A DNA stretch of 24,731 nt from Thermodesulfobacteriales bacterium (GCA_026985945.1 JALSPN010000260.1:1-24731), one strand, 5' to 3'; positions 1 through 7,738 are shown, counted from the stretch's first letter. Notes: generated by a model not told the origin, from the letters alone. Made by a program: numbers and translations.

Positions 1-1
1 C

Positions 2-823
2 GGGAAGGGCGGGACGGGCAAAACCACCATTGCCGTGGCCCTGGCCCAGGCGCTTTCGGCAAGGCTCCTTGATGCCGACGTGGAAGAACCAAACGCCCAT
101 CTCTTTTTAAAGCCTGACATTTCCGCCGAAGAAGAAATCTATCGCATGGTTCCGGAGGTGGACGAAAGCCGCTGCACTTTTTGTGGAAAGTGTAAGGAAA
201 TCTGCCGTTTCAGGGCCATTACGACCCTTCCCGGAACGGTGATGGTCTTTCCCGAGATGTGCCACGGCTGTTACGGGTGTCTTGAGGTCTGTCCCGAAAA
301 ATGTATCGGAGAGGGTAGGGTGCGTATCGGGAGGCTCTACTTCGGCCAGGCGAAAGGGTTGGAGCTTGCTTACGGGGTGCTTGAGGTAGGAGAGCCCATG
401 GCCTCACCTCTCATCAAGGCCCTGAAAAAACGCTTTCTAAGCGAGAAGGGCGACACCATTATCGATTGCCCTCCCGGCACCGCCTGTGCGGTGCTTACCG
501 CGGTAAGAGGAGCTGATTTTTGCCTCCTGGTCACCGAACCAAGCCCTTTCGGCCTTCATGATCTGGCCCAGGCGGCAAAGGCCGTAAGGGCCCTGGGGGT
601 GCCGGCCGGGGTCATCGTAAACCGGGCCGGGCTTGATTACCCGGAGCTTTACCGTTTCCTTGCCCGGGAAAATCTCCCCCTTCTTCTTGAAATTCCCCAT
701 CGGCGGGAGATAGCCGCGGCCTACGCCCGGGGAGAGGGCCTTCTTGCGGTAATGCCAGAGCTTAAGGAAAGTTTTCAAAAGATGGTTTATGAACTGAAAA
801 ATGAAAGAAATTTTACTTCTTAG
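2..823 (+). CDS. MinD-superfamily P-loop ATPase with inserted [4Fe-4S] ferredoxin domain (5' partial)
   Basis: The reading frame is open from the first bases of the window and already contains the Walker A motif GKGGTGKTT in its first nine codons, so the true start lies a few codons upstream. The MinD-type DADVEEPN segment follows. A 2x[4Fe-4S] ferredoxin insert lies at about residues 55-110 of the visible part (CTFCGKCKEIC, then CHGCYGCLEVCPEKC), and the C-terminal half has the MinD-like IIDCPPGTAC and VTEPSPFGLHD motifs. Members of this family are cytoplasmic ATPases thought to couple nucleotide hydrolysis to handling of an iron-sulfur or metal cluster; the substrate is not known here. The 3' end overlaps the next, paralogous gene by 23 bp, so the two are almost certainly co-translated. 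The tandem pair plus a NifX-like protein resembles the Orp3/Orp4/ORP genes of sulfate reducers. Family assignment is firm; function is inferred. Confidence 0.93.
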   Translation, partial: GKGGTGKTTIAVALAQALSARLLDADVEEPNAHLFLKPDISAEEEIYRMVPEVDESRCTFCGKCKEICRFRAITTLPGTVMVFPEMCHGCYGCLEVCPEKCIGEGRVRIGRLYFGQAKGLELAYGVLEVGEPMASPLIKALKKRFLSEKGDTIIDCPPGTACAVLTAVRGADFCLLVTEPSPFGLHDLAQAAKAVRALGVPAGVIVNRAGLDYPELYRFLARENLPLLLEIPHRREIAAAYARGEGLLAVMPELKESFQKMVYELKNERNFTS

Positions 824-1697
824 TGGAAAAGGCGGGACGGGAAAGACCACCATCTGTGCGGCCCTTGCCGCCCTCTGGAAGGAGCCCAAAGTCCTTGCAG
901 ATGCCGATGTAGACGCCTCAAATCTTCCCCTTCTTCTCGCCCCACGGCCCGTTTCCCGCACTCCCTTTTTTGCCGGTTGGGAGCCAGTAAAGGAAGAAGA
1001 AAAATGCACCGGCTGTGGCCTCTGCCGGGAGAAGTGCCGTTTTGGGGCCATAGGTGAGGACCTCAGGATAAATCCTCTTGATTGTGAAGGCTGCGGGGTG
1101 TGTGCCTGGTTCTGCCCGGAAAAGGCGCTTTCCATGCGGGAGAAAGAAGTCGGGGAGATCTTCGTTTCGGAGACCCCTTATGGCCCCTTGGTGCACGCAG
1201 AACTTTACCCCGGAGAAGAAAATTCCGGGAAACTGGTGGTGGAGGTGAAAAGACGGGCCCGGGCCTTAGCAGAAGAGAAGGGGATAAACTTTATTCTGAT
1301 TGACGGCTCCCCCGGGGTGGGATGCCCGGTGATAGCCTCTCTTTCCGGAGTCTCTCTCTGTCTTCTGGTGGCAGAACCCACGGTTTCGGGGCTTCACGAT
1401 TTCAGAAGGCTTGCAGCTCTGCTGAAACACTTCAGAATCCCGGGCTATCTGATCGTCAACAAGGCGGATCTGGCCCCTGAACTTACGGAAAAGCTTTTGG
1501 AGCTGGCTTCAATTGAAGGTTTCGTAAGGCTCGGCTCCGTGCCTTACGATCCGGAAGTATTTGAGGCCTTAAGGGCCGGGCGCCCTCTGCCAGAGGTGTC
1601 CCGGGGCCCTGCCCGGAAGGCCCTTTTGGGAATAAGCAACCGTTTCCACAAAATTATCTTCGAGGAGGAGAATCATGAAGATCGCCGTTCCCCTTGA
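801..1697 (+). CDS. MinD-superfamily P-loop ATPase with inserted [4Fe-4S] ferredoxin domain (second paralogue)
   Basis: This is a complete 298-residue protein starting at ATG 801 directly before the Walker A motif (LLLSGKGGTGKTT, residues 6-18), followed by DADVDASN. Two ferredoxin motifs lie at about residues 71-110 (CTGCGLCREKC and CEGCGVCAWFCPEKA). The C-terminal half carries LIDGSPGVGCP and VAEPTVSGLHDF, the same layout as the upstream gene, so the two arose from a common ancestor and may form a heterodimer. There is no strong Shine-Dalgarno sequence before 801; the 23-bp overlap with the upstream gene suggests translational coupling. It overlaps the NifX-like gene by another 23 bp. It is probably a cytoplasmic ATPase carrying redox-active clusters that works with the NifX-like protein in metal-cluster insertion. 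The specific substrate cannot be read from the sequence. Confidence 0.93.
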   Translation: MKEILLLSGKGGTGKTTICAALAALWKEPKVLADADVDASNLPLLLAPRPVSRTPFFAGWEPVKEEEKCTGCGLCREKCRFGAIGEDLRINPLDCEGCGVCAWFCPEKALSMREKEVGEIFVSETPYGPLVHAELYPGEENSGKLVVEVKRRARALAEEKGINFILIDGSPGVGCPVIASLSGVSLCLLVAEPTVSGLHDFRRLAALLKHFRIPGYLIVNKADLAPELTEKLLELASIEGFVRLGSVPYDPEVFEALRAGRPLPEVSRGPARKALLGISNRFHKIIFEEENHEDRRSP

Positions 1698-2031
1698 AGG
1701 AGACCTGGTGGCAGAGCACTTCGGGCACGCCCCCCTCTTCGCCATCTACGAGCCCCGGAGCGAAGGGGTTGAAAAGAGGCTCTTTCCTCCTCCACCTCAC
1801 GAACCCGGGGTTATCCCCCGCTGGCTGGCAAGCCTTGGGGTGACACACATCCTCTGTGGGCAGATGGGGATGCGGGCCCTTATGTTCTTTGAAGAGTTCG
1901 GCATTACCGTGGTGAGTGGAGTCCCGCCGGTTCCGGCTGACGAAGCGGTAGCGGAGTTTCTGGCGGGAAGATTAAGAGTTGAGCCTAGGATTTGCGGGCA
2001 CGGGGGCCACGGCGGGGGCTGCCGTCATTAG
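1675..2031 (+). CDS. NifX/NifB-type dinitrogenase iron-molybdenum cofactor family protein
   Basis: This 118-residue protein opens MKIAVPLEGD, has the AEHFGHAPLFAIY segment at about residues 13-25, and ends in a Gly/His/Cys tail (CGHGGHGGGCRH). That is the fold of the NifX/NifY/VnfX/NifB C-terminal family, which binds Fe-S or Mo-containing clusters. No nif structural genes are in the window, so nitrogen fixation should not be assumed. In sulfate reducers the analogous 'orange protein' sits beside MinD-like ATPases with ferredoxin domains, as here. A strong ribosome site (gaggaggag) sits just before ATG 1675 and fixes the start. The last codons and stop lie inside a 27-bp direct repeat that recurs at 2850. 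The His/Cys tail is a plausible metal ligand, but this is inference. Confidence 0.88.
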   Translation: MKIAVPLEGDLVAEHFGHAPLFAIYEPRSEGVEKRLFPPPPHEPGVIPRWLASLGVTHILCGQMGMRALMFFEEFGITVVSGVPPVPADEAVAEFLAGRLRVEPRICGHGGHGGGCRH

Positions 2032-2035
2032 GCTG
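2009..2035. repeat. 27-bp direct repeat, left copy
   Basis: The 27 bases are identical to positions 2850-2876 in the same orientation, and identity stops abruptly on both sides. This copy covers the last codons and the stop of the NifX-like gene. The two copies bracket 814 bp that contain the MntA/HepT pair. Confidence 0.95.
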
Positions 2036-2044
2036 ATAAATCGC

Positions 2045-2527
2045 TCAAGACCTAAATAGGATAAAATTTCTTTCCATTTCTCTTAAAAGGCTTTCTATCT
2101 CCAGAAGGGCTTTTTCAATGCTATGCAGGGCCCACGCCACCTCTTCCGTTTCATCAGGATATTCATGCACCAAAACGTTACGTAGTCTTCGAAGTTCCCA
2201 CCATTTTTCTGCTGAAATGGAGAGGCCCCTCTTTTCTGCCAGGTTGATTAAGTCTATCATCGGAAGACTTTCAGCTTCTTCTCCCTTTAACATCAGAAAA
2301 AGTCGTACTGTTTTTCCTAATTCTTCCTGAAGTTTGGTAAAACGATAAGCAATTTGATCTAAATAAGGAAGAAAATGTTCATCCTCTTGGACCCTTTCCA
2401 CAACCTGTCGATCTAAAATAGAGCCAAAAGTTTCGTGCAGCCTCGTAAAGGCTCCCTTTAATATTTCCAGGTGTTTCCTGGTAATTTTGAATTTTTCATC
2501 TAATTTGTTTTGTAAACTTTTCGTCAA
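2045..2527 (-). CDS. HepT-like HEPN ribonuclease toxin
   Basis: This 160-residue, largely alpha-helical protein carries the HEPN catalytic motif R116-x4-H121-x-Y123 (RNVLVHEY), the signature of HepT-type toxins. In characterised MntA/HepT systems the HEPN protein is an RNase and its partner nucleotidyltransferase silences it by adding AMP groups to the motif tyrosine, which is present here. The start is TTG at 2527, overlapping the TGA of the mntA-like gene. A ribosome site (aggaaggag) stands about 7 nt before it, and no ATG occurs near the N-terminus. It is the last gene of the minus-strand run and is separated from the convergent NifX-like gene by only 13 bp, with no visible terminator. Base composition is more AT-rich than the flanks, consistent with transfer. 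The family call is strong; toxicity is inferred. Confidence 0.87.
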   Translation of the reverse strand: MTKSLQNKLDEKFKITRKHLEILKGAFTRLHETFGSILDRQVVERVQEDEHFLPYLDQIAYRFTKLQEELGKTVRLFLMLKGEEAESLPMIDLINLAEKRGLSISAEKWWELRRLRNVLVHEYPDETEEVAWALHSIEKALLEIESLLREMERNFILFRS

Positions 2528-2814
2528 AGCTTTACTCCTTCCTCAATAGCTATCCGCTCGATAGGACGCTGTGGATCCCTGGCAATAATTACATCGATTT
2601 TCTGTTCTCCAAGTGCCTTCCATAGTTCCACTAAAAATCGGGTCTTTTTTTCATAAATATCTTCTTCAAAGGCCGGAACAACGTAAAGATCTATATCTCC
2701 TCCACGTCGGGCCTCGTCCAAACGGCTCCCGAAAAGGTAAACCTTTGTGCCGGTTCCAAAAATCTTTTCCGCTGTCTGCCGAATAATTTGGCGATAGCGT
2801 TCTGAAAGACGCAT
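2524..2814 (-). CDS. MntA-like minimal nucleotidyltransferase antitoxin
   Basis: This 96-residue protein has the minimal nucleotidyltransferase signature: G29-S30, nine residues, then D40-I-D42 (GGDIDLYVV), and a third carboxylate in KIDVII. These residues bind the two metal ions in DNA polymerase beta-type transferases. Placed immediately before a HEPN gene with an RX4HXY motif, it is best read as the antitoxin that AMPylates and inactivates HepT. The ATG at 2814 lies 2 nt after the phosphoesterase stop, and its ribosome site (ggaggg) sits inside the last codons of that gene, inside the presumed insert. The insert therefore carries its own translation signal but probably depends on upstream transcription. 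Confidence 0.88.
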   Translation of the reverse strand: MRLSERYRQIIRQTAEKIFGTGTKVYLFGSRLDEARRGGDIDLYVVPAFEEDIYEKKTRFLVELWKALGEQKIDVIIARDPQRPIERIAIEEGVKL

Positions 2815-2816
2815 TT

Positions 2817-3236
2817 TTAGCCCTCCGTTATTAATGACTTAGCTGATTTACGGCGGGGGCTGCCGTCATTAGGCTGCTTTTTGGTCTTGAACATGAGCCA
2901 ATTTTTATCTTTCAGGCGGATGAGGGCGTAGCGCCCTTTTAACTTTTCGCCGTCAAAGAAGACGACGATTTTGTCATCCTCCCAGGATTCTATTTCGTAG
3001 CGGCCCTTATCCCAGAGTTTGACGATGCCGGCCCCGTAATGGCTCGGGGGGATAACGCCTTCAAAGTAAATATAATCCAGCGGATGGTCTTCCGTCTCAA
3101 TGGCAAGCCTTCTTATTCCTATTTCAAGGGGTGGCCCTTTGGGGATGGCCCAGGATTTGAGCACCCCGTCCTTCTCAAGCCTTAGATCCCAGTGAAGATG
3201 ACTGGCGTGATGTTCCTGTACCGAAAAACGCGGCAT
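2817..3236 (-). CDS. Stand-alone LigD-type 3'-phosphoesterase domain protein
   Basis: This 139-residue protein matches the N-terminal phosphoesterase (PE) domain of the non-homologous end-joining ligase LigD: FSVQEHHASHLHWDLRLE at residues 4-21, then SWAIPKGPP, GVIPPSHYGAG and FFDGEKLKGRYALIRLK. PE enzymes remove 3'-phosphates and terminal ribonucleotides from DNA ends; the His residues of the HHxxHLHWD segment are metal-site candidates. No ligase or primase domain is attached and no Ku gene is nearby, so it belongs to the stand-alone type. It shares TGATG with the upstream asmA-like gene (start ATG 3236). The last roughly 9 residues (KSAKSLITEG) come from beyond the 27-bp repeat and are probably not ancestral. 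Enzyme identity is well supported; biological role is inferred. Confidence 0.88.
   Translation of the reverse strand: MPRFSVQEHHASHLHWDLRLEKDGVLKSWAIPKGPPLEIGIRRLAIETEDHPLDYIYFEGVIPPSHYGAGIVKLWDKGRYEIESWEDDKIVVFFDGEKLKGRYALIRLKDKNWLMFKTKKQPNDGSPRRKSAKSLITEG
2850..2876. repeat. 27-bp direct repeat, right copy
   Basis: This is a perfect copy of 2009-2035. It lies within the 3' end of the LigD-type phosphoesterase gene (read antisense, the codons QPNDGSPRR), so the residues after it are supplied by the inserted segment. Confidence 0.95.
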
Positions 3237-6200
3237 CAGGGAGCCTTTCCGTTCTTTTTTTCCGGTGGTGTTAATATTTTGACAGGAAGCTTAAAAGTCC
3301 TCCCCACGATACCCAAAAACTGGGAACCCAGCGAAACCGGGTCAAGGGGTATTACGGTGGGGTCTTTTAAGTCTCCCGTGATGCGGACCGGGGCGGCAAG
3401 AAGCATCTTGGATTTTCCAGTAAGCACCCATCCCACCAGGGGAACCTTACTTACCACGGCGTTGAAGGCCTTAAAGGGTGAGACCAGGAGAGTGAGATCT
3501 ATTTTTTGCTCCCGAAAATAGAGTTTTCCCGTGCCGAAGAATCTCAGGCCGGGGGCATTGAGCTGAAGGGCCTTTATTTTGAGGTAATCTTTCTTGAATT
3601 TTCCCTTTATTTCCAGGAGGTCGTAATCCATCCCCTTCTCTGAAAAATCCGGGAGATTGCCGCTGAAAATATCGATAGGGCTTAAGATGGCAAAGAGCTT
3701 GGAGAGGGCGTTAAATTTGTAGATGTGTCCTTCCCTGGAGCGGAGATGAAATTGGCCACTGCTTTTTTCAAAGAGCTTTTTCCGTCCGTGGGTGATCAGG
3801 TCTCCTTTTAGCTCGAATGGTCCTTTGAGGTCTTTTTTGTGAAAGAGACAGAAAAGGGCCTTTTCAAAGCGGCCTTCAGGCTCCAGGAAGGAGAGCTCAA
3901 GACTCTTTCCCTCTTCGTTCTTTTCAAAGGAGCCCCGAAACTGGATGTCGCAGAGATAAGACTCGGTAACGACCAGCTTAAGACTTCCAGGATGGTAAAA
4001 AAGGGTGCCCTTAAAGGGGCTAAATTCGTAATTGCGGTAAATGACGCTATCGGCCTCAAGGTCCAGCCTGACTACCAGCTCAAGTTTGGAGCCCGGTTTA
4101 GGTGGAGGGCTTTTGGGGGCGGTGTTCTTTTCTGGCGAAGGGCGTTTGATAAAGGCCAGAAGGTCTTCAACGACCACAGAAGGAGAGTAAGCGGACCCTT
4201 CAAAAGAAAGATATCTGGGAGAAAAGAAAAGTTCCCCTTCGGCCTCAAGCGAGGTGCCGTTGAGATCGAATTCTCCGTGGTGGATGAGGATTTTCTTCTC
4301 GCAGCCTTCAAGGGCCAGGCTTTCTATCCAGACCGGAAAACGGGCATCAGGTATTCTGAAACGCGAGACTTCCAGGGTCCCGAAAAAATAGCTCCTGGCA
4401 GGATTATCAAGATCTAAGACTCCTTTAAGATCGGTGACGAGATGTTTGAGGAGAAAAGGATTGCGGGCAAGAAACAGTTTTATTACCTGATGGTCTATTT
4501 CACCCTTAAGGGCCAGGGAAAGTTTCTTTTTGCGGACGATTTTGAATTTGAAGGTTTCCTTTCCCTGTGGGAAAAGCGTGCCTTCCAATTGCCAGCGCGG
4601 GCCTTTCTTTTCAAAGATCAGACTAGCCCAGGAGGGGGAGCTGATCTCCAGTTTGCCGGCAAAGCGGAGATGATTTTGGTTCCATTCAAATTCAAAAGAA
4701 GAGGCCTTTAAGGGCAGACGGGGGAAGAAGTCCTGAGGGAGTTTCCCCTTTTCAAAGATCCAGGAGACGAATTCCTGGTGAAAATTTCCACTTCCGGTAA
4801 GAAAGATCTCGAAGGGCTTTAGCCCCAGTTCTCCGGTAAGTTCAAAAAGGCTATCGAAGAAGGTCAGCTGGCTGGGCCCGAAAGAGAAACGAAAGTCCCG
4901 ATAGGCAATTTCTCCCTTCTCGATGAGGAGGGGGGCCGGAAGCCTGGGGCAGGAAAATTTTAAATTTTTGCCGGAAACCTTAAGCGAGGCCTTTTTTAGA
5001 AAAGTCTTTCCCGTAAGAGGCCCCCGGTAAGAGGCATCAATAAGGGTGATCTTATTGCCTTCCAGACGGTAGCGTTCAAGGTAAGGGGAAAGCCCCGGGA
5101 AAGTCTCAAGCACCTGATAGGTCTCTTTGAGGTTGAGGACCCCTCTGGCCTCGGAAAGGTCAATCTCCCAGGGATGAGAGGCGAGAAAGATTTGGGCACT
5201 TCCGCTAAGCCTGCTTTTAGGGGTCTGGATGCGAACACCCCTTAAGGTTACCGTCTTTGAGAGGTAACCGATGCTTCCGCCTTTGACTTTTAAAGGCAGG
5301 GGAAAACGAGGATATTTTAAGGCAAGATTGCCGGGGTGAAGATCAAAGCTAACCTTTGGCCTTTTGAGGGTGCCGGAAATTTTGACCCTTCCTTTGAGAG
5401 TTCCTTTTCCCGAGAGGCTTTTAAGTTCACGATTCAGAGAAGAGGGCAGGGGCACTCTCAAGAGGATCTTTTTAAGCCCTCTGAAAGACCCTTCAAAACG
5501 GGTGCGAAAGAAAAAGGGGCTGTCTTTTTTCTTTTTAAGAAGCGGGATGTCAAGAGAAAGATCTGCCCGGTGCAAAAATACATTCTCGCAGAAGGCCTGG
5601 CTCTCTTTGACTTCAAGGAGCCCTTTCTGAAGACTAACCCGACCCTGGGCCTGTGTTAACCTGAGGTTTAGCCTGGGAAGATTAAGGACCGCGTTTTTGG
5701 CCTTGCCTTCGTAAGAGAGATTTTTGAGCTTGAAGAGCTTTTTGGGCGTGGGAGCCGCACTCTTAAAGTGGACCTCTTCGGCCTCACCGGCCTCCACGAT
5801 GTTTGCAAAGCGCCGAAAACCTTTATTTTGGTCGAAGAAAAGGAGAAGACGTTTTCTGATCTCGGTCCAGTCGGCCCTGGCAATCTGGAAATCGAACTCC
5901 GTCTTCTGGGGTTGCCAGTTGAAGCTTCCGTAAGCCTCAAGCAGCGGATTTTTCATCACCAGTTCTTTGATGTCGAGCGCTATTTGTTGGGGGGCCAGGG
6001 TGGCCTTTCCCACCACCGCAGAACAGTCAAAAAGAAGAGGCATTTTTCCTTTACGGGCCAGGATACAGGGAGCCGTGCCGGTAAAGCCGAGGTGCCATTT
6101 TCCCTCTTCAAAGCGGAAGGAAAGATCCAGAGAAAGATCCGTTTTGAGAGAAGAGGTAAGGGGCTGGTTATCAAAAGGGAGTTTTGAAAGATCCAGGTGT

Positions 6201-6850
6201 TTGACCTGAAGGAGCCCCTCGGCAAGTCTCTCCTGCGGCCAGAGCTTGAAAGAAGTTTTGAGGGCCTTTGAGGCCAGGGTCTTACCTTTAATTTCAAGCT
6301 CAAGGAAGTCTTTTTTGAAGGCCAGAAAGACTTTATCTCCTTCTAGAAGGAGGATTTTCTGTCCTTTCCTTTCCCGGTAAAAGGCCCCGTCTTTGACCTG
6401 GATTCTGATTTCGGGAAGTTTTTCAAGAATTTCTGCCGTCTTAAGGAAAATTTTCTGAGAGGCGGCTTGAGACCTAAATGATTTTTGCCCGCCCTGGGCC
6501 TTTTTTTCTTTGAGTGTAAACTCAAGCCCCGTCAAAAGGCATTTTTCGACCTCGGCCTCCCTTTTTAGCAGGGGAAGAAGCCTTAAGGCCAGATCGCCCT
6601 TTTCGAGAAAGAGGCCATAGGCCGGGTTTTCTATCCGGACACCTGCTACCCTTAAGGCCAGGCGGGGGAAGAGGTGTAAAGAGGCCTCTTTGATCTGGAC
6701 TTCGGCCTTAAGACGCTCGGAAAGTTTGTGGGCCACGGTGGTGCGCACGGTTTCAAGATTGATCAGGTAGGGAAGAGAAAAGATCAGGGCAGCCAGAAGG
6801 AGTAAAAGGAGGAGAAAGATAATGCCGGAGATCTTGAGAAATCTTTTCAT
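3236..6850 (-). CDS. AsmA/YhdP-like large envelope protein
   Basis: The 1204-residue protein has a single N-terminal membrane anchor (about residues 7-31, a run of Leu/Ile/Phe after MKRFLK). A long beta-rich region follows, with repeated short motifs of the AsmA type, such as an N-terminal [20 protein letters not shown]-like stretch and a C-terminal segment of the AsmA_2 kind ([18 protein letters not shown]). AsmA, YhdP and TamB relatives are inner-membrane anchored and thought to span the periplasm as hydrophobic grooves for phospholipid movement to the outer membrane, which implies a two-membrane cell. The start ATG lies only 17 bp after the tRNA-Pro gene and has only a weak ribosome site. 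It is translationally coupled to the phosphoesterase gene. Several shadow frames run across it; none has family features. Confidence 0.88.
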   Translation of the reverse strand: MKRFLKISGIIFLLLLLLLAALIFSLPYLINLETVRTTVAHKLSERLKAEVQIKEASLHLFPRLALRVAGVRIENPAYGLFLEKGDLALRLLPLLKREAEVEKCLLTGLEFTLKEKKAQGGQKSFRSQAASQKIFLKTAEILEKLPEIRIQVKDGAFYRERKGQKILLLEGDKVFLAFKKDFLELEIKGKTLASKALKTSFKLWPQERLAEGLLQVKHLDLSKLPFDNQPLTSSLKTDLSLDLSFRFEEGKWHLGFTGTAPCILARKGKMPLLFDCSAVVGKATLAPQQIALDIKELVMKNPLLEAYGSFNWQPQKTEFDFQIARADWTEIRKRLLLFFDQNKGFRRFANIVEAGEAEEVHFKSAAPTPKKLFKLKNLSYEGKAKNAVLNLPRLNLRLTQAQGRVSLQKGLLEVKESQAFCENVFLHRADLSLDIPLLKKKKDSPFFFRTRFEGSFRGLKKILLRVPLPSSLNRELKSLSGKGTLKGRVKISGTLKRPKVSFDLHPGNLALKYPRFPLPLKVKGGSIGYLSKTVTLRGVRIQTPKSRLSGSAQIFLASHPWEIDLSEARGVLNLKETYQVLETFPGLSPYLERYRLEGNKITLIDASYRGPLTGKTFLKKASLKVSGKNLKFSCPRLPAPLLIEKGEIAYRDFRFSFGPSQLTFFDSLFELTGELGLKPFEIFLTGSGNFHQEFVSWIFEKGKLPQDFFPRLPLKASSFEFEWNQNHLRFAGKLEISSPSWASLIFEKKGPRWQLEGTLFPQGKETFKFKIVRKKKLSLALKGEIDHQVIKLFLARNPFLLKHLVTDLKGVLDLDNPARSYFFGTLEVSRFRIPDARFPVWIESLALEGCEKKILIHHGEFDLNGTSLEAEGELFFSPRYLSFEGSAYSPSVVVEDLLAFIKRPSPEKNTAPKSPPPKPGSKLELVVRLDLEADSVIYRNYEFSPFKGTLFYHPGSLKLVVTESYLCDIQFRGSFEKNEEGKSLELSFLEPEGRFEKALFCLFHKKDLKGPFELKGDLITHGRKKLFEKSSGQFHLRSREGHIYKFNALSKLFAILSPIDIFSGNLPDFSEKGMDYDLLEIKGKFKKDYLKIKALQLNAPGLRFFGTGKLYFREQKIDLTLLVSPFKAFNAVVSKVPLVGWVLTGKSKMLLAAPVRITGDLKDPTVIPLDPVSLGSQFLGIVGRTFKLPVKILTPPEKKNGKAP

Positions 6851-6867
6851 GGGCTTCTTGTAGAAGA

Positions 6868-6944
6868 TGGTCGGGGAGGGCGGATTTGAACCACCGACCC
6901 CCTGCTCCCAAGGCAGGTGCGCTGCCAGGCTGCGCTACTCCCCG
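6868..6944 (-). tRNA. tRNA-Pro (anticodon UGG), CCA encoded
   Basis: Folding the minus strand by eye gives a 77-nt cloverleaf. A perfect 7-bp acceptor stem (CGGGGAG/CTCCCCG) starts with the C1:G72 pair typical of bacterial tRNA-Pro. There is a D arm with GCGC/GCGC, an anticodon stem CCTGC/GCAGG with loop CTTGGGA (anticodon TGG), a 5-nt variable region, a T arm GGTGG-TTCAAAT-CCGCC, discriminator A and an encoded CCA. It lies 17 bp upstream of the asmA-like start on the same strand, so the two are probably on one transcript. Confidence 0.98.
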
Positions 6945-6958
6945 CAAGAACTAAGAAA

Positions 6959-6987
6959 AATTTAGCCCCAACTCTTCTCCAGCGCAA
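6959..6987 (-). promoter_or_regulatory. Possible promoter for the tRNA-Pro/asmA-like transcript
   Basis: On the minus strand TTGCGC (6982-6987) and TAAATT (6959-6964) are 17 bp apart and end 14 bp before the tRNA. The -35 match to consensus is only partial (3 of 6; the -10 is 4 of 6), so this is a suggestion from position and spacing. Confidence 0.3.
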
Positions 6988-6989
6988 GC

Positions 6990-7379
6990 TCAAAACTCTC
7001 CGAAGATCCGTTTTCGAGTTTCTCGAAAATCAATGGCCTGGTGAATAATTTTCCACTCAAAATCCAGGCGGGCGATGGGATCTTTTTCATAAATAAGGAT
7101 GCCATGACGAACGATTTCTTCCAGGAGAATGATATTTTTGGTCTGATTCAAAATTAGAAGGTCTATCTCGTCGCGTTTCAAGGCCCGGCAAAGGGCGTTA
7201 TGAAGCGGAAGGATGCTCTCAAGCCTGAAGGGATCCAGTAAAACGGCAATATCGATATCACTTAAAGGCCCGGCTGTTCCCTCTGCCACAGACCCAAAAA
7301 GATAAGAAAACGCCCCCTCTGGAAATTCTTTAAATACCTGCCTGAGCTTGAAGGCTACTTCTGCAGGTGAATTTTTCAT
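6990..7379 (-). CDS. MNT-domain nucleotidyltransferase without HEPN partner
   Basis: This 129-residue protein has the classical GSx10DxD signature (G29-S30 ... D41-I-D43, within YLFGSVAEGTAGPLSDIDIA) and a third acidic residue in DEIDLLIL, so all three metal-binding carboxylates are present. Family members are usually antitoxins paired with a HEPN toxin, or nucleotidyltransferases of unknown target. Here the downstream neighbour is tRNA-Pro and the upstream one is a DsrE-family gene 11 bp away, so no partner is adjacent. The MntA/HepT pair 4 kb away has a shorter, clearly different MNT protein. It may be a solitary antitoxin, a remnant of a lost pair, or an enzyme acting on another target; the sequence does not decide. 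Confidence 0.85.
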   Translation of the reverse strand: MKNSPAEVAFKLRQVFKEFPEGAFSYLFGSVAEGTAGPLSDIDIAVLLDPFRLESILPLHNALCRALKRDEIDLLILNQTKNIILLEEIVRHGILIYEKDPIARLDFEWKIIHQAIDFRETRKRIFGEF

Positions 7380-7390
7380 GCCAGAAGTCT

Positions 7391-7738
7391 TTAAAAGACG
7401 ATTACCTGCCAGCCCTCTTTCAAATAACGACCCAGGCTGGGATGGCCTTTCATTTCGTCTCGCAGGGGGAGGTCAAGTTCCTGAGCAAGCTCCACCGTTC
7501 CCATTTTGGTAGCACAGGCCCGGCAGACACCCTCAAGGAGGTCTTTCTCCTTTACTTCTTTCCAGAGATGATGGAGAAAGAAGTCTTTGTCCTCAAGCTG
7601 GGGCAGGAGTTTGGTGGCTTCGCCCTCCAGAATGAGACGCGCTTCAAGACCCTTTTCCTGCATATCAAGCAGGTTCAAAAGGACGTGAACAAAACACATG
7701 GGATCTCCGCGAAAAGCTGCTAAAATAACCTTCGACAT
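7391..7738 (-). CDS. DsrE-family small sulfur-relay-like protein
   Basis: The 115-residue cytoplasmic protein has the DsrE/DsrF-like alpha/beta layout: an opening strand MSKVILAAF, the mid-protein segment LEARLILEGEATKLL, and a cysteine pair C72-x2-C75 in VCRACATKMG, ending GRYLKEGWQVIVF. DsrE-type proteins bind or transfer sulfur on conserved cysteines; here the VCRACA motif would be the candidate site. It begins at ATG 7738 and ends 11 bp before the MNT gene, so the two are probably co-transcribed. It is divergent from the thiamine-binding gene over 56 bp of AT-rich DNA that must hold promoters for both directions, though no convincing boxes were seen. No other Dsr genes are in the window, so a role in dissimilatory sulfur metabolism is not shown. 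Confidence 0.75.
   Translation of the reverse strand: MSKVILAAFRGDPMCFVHVLLNLLDMQEKGLEARLILEGEATKLLPQLEDKDFFLHHLWKEVKEKDLLEGVCRACATKMGTVELAQELDLPLRDEMKGHPSLGRYLKEGWQVIVF

Larger units (their letters stand above)
2009..2876. mobile_element. Candidate inserted cassette: MntA/HepT module between 27-bp direct repeats
   Basis: The unit comprises two perfect 27-bp direct repeats and the 814 bp between them, holding only the mntA-like and hepT-like genes plus the altered end of the upstream phosphoesterase gene. The interior is visibly more AT-rich than its neighbours. Removing one repeat and the interior restores a plausible convergent junction: the NifX-like gene is unchanged and the phosphoesterase reads into its antisense, ending R-R-G-P-R-A-R-K-S-stop. 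No integrase, transposase or terminal inverted repeats are visible, so the mechanism is unknown. The repeat is longer than usual IS target duplications and could be an attachment-type core or a recombination scar. Confidence 0.5.

Noticed and set aside
437-1135. 232-codon antisense frame over the two ATPase genes
   Set aside because: It lies wholly antisense to two clear ferredoxin-ATPase genes and shows no family features or ribosome site.
2818-2850. Possible inverted repeat at the edge of the MntA/HepT insert
   Set aside because: Only four base pairs (CCGT/ACGG) can form, too few for a terminal inverted repeat.
3839-4417. 192-codon plus-strand frame inside the asmA-like gene
   Set aside because: It is a shadow of the 1204-residue minus-strand gene with composition typical of its antisense.
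6753-6947. 64-codon minus-strand frame beginning [17 protein letters not shown]
   Set aside because: It is the well-known false translation of a tRNA-Pro gene; the cloverleaf at 6868-6944 explains the sequence.
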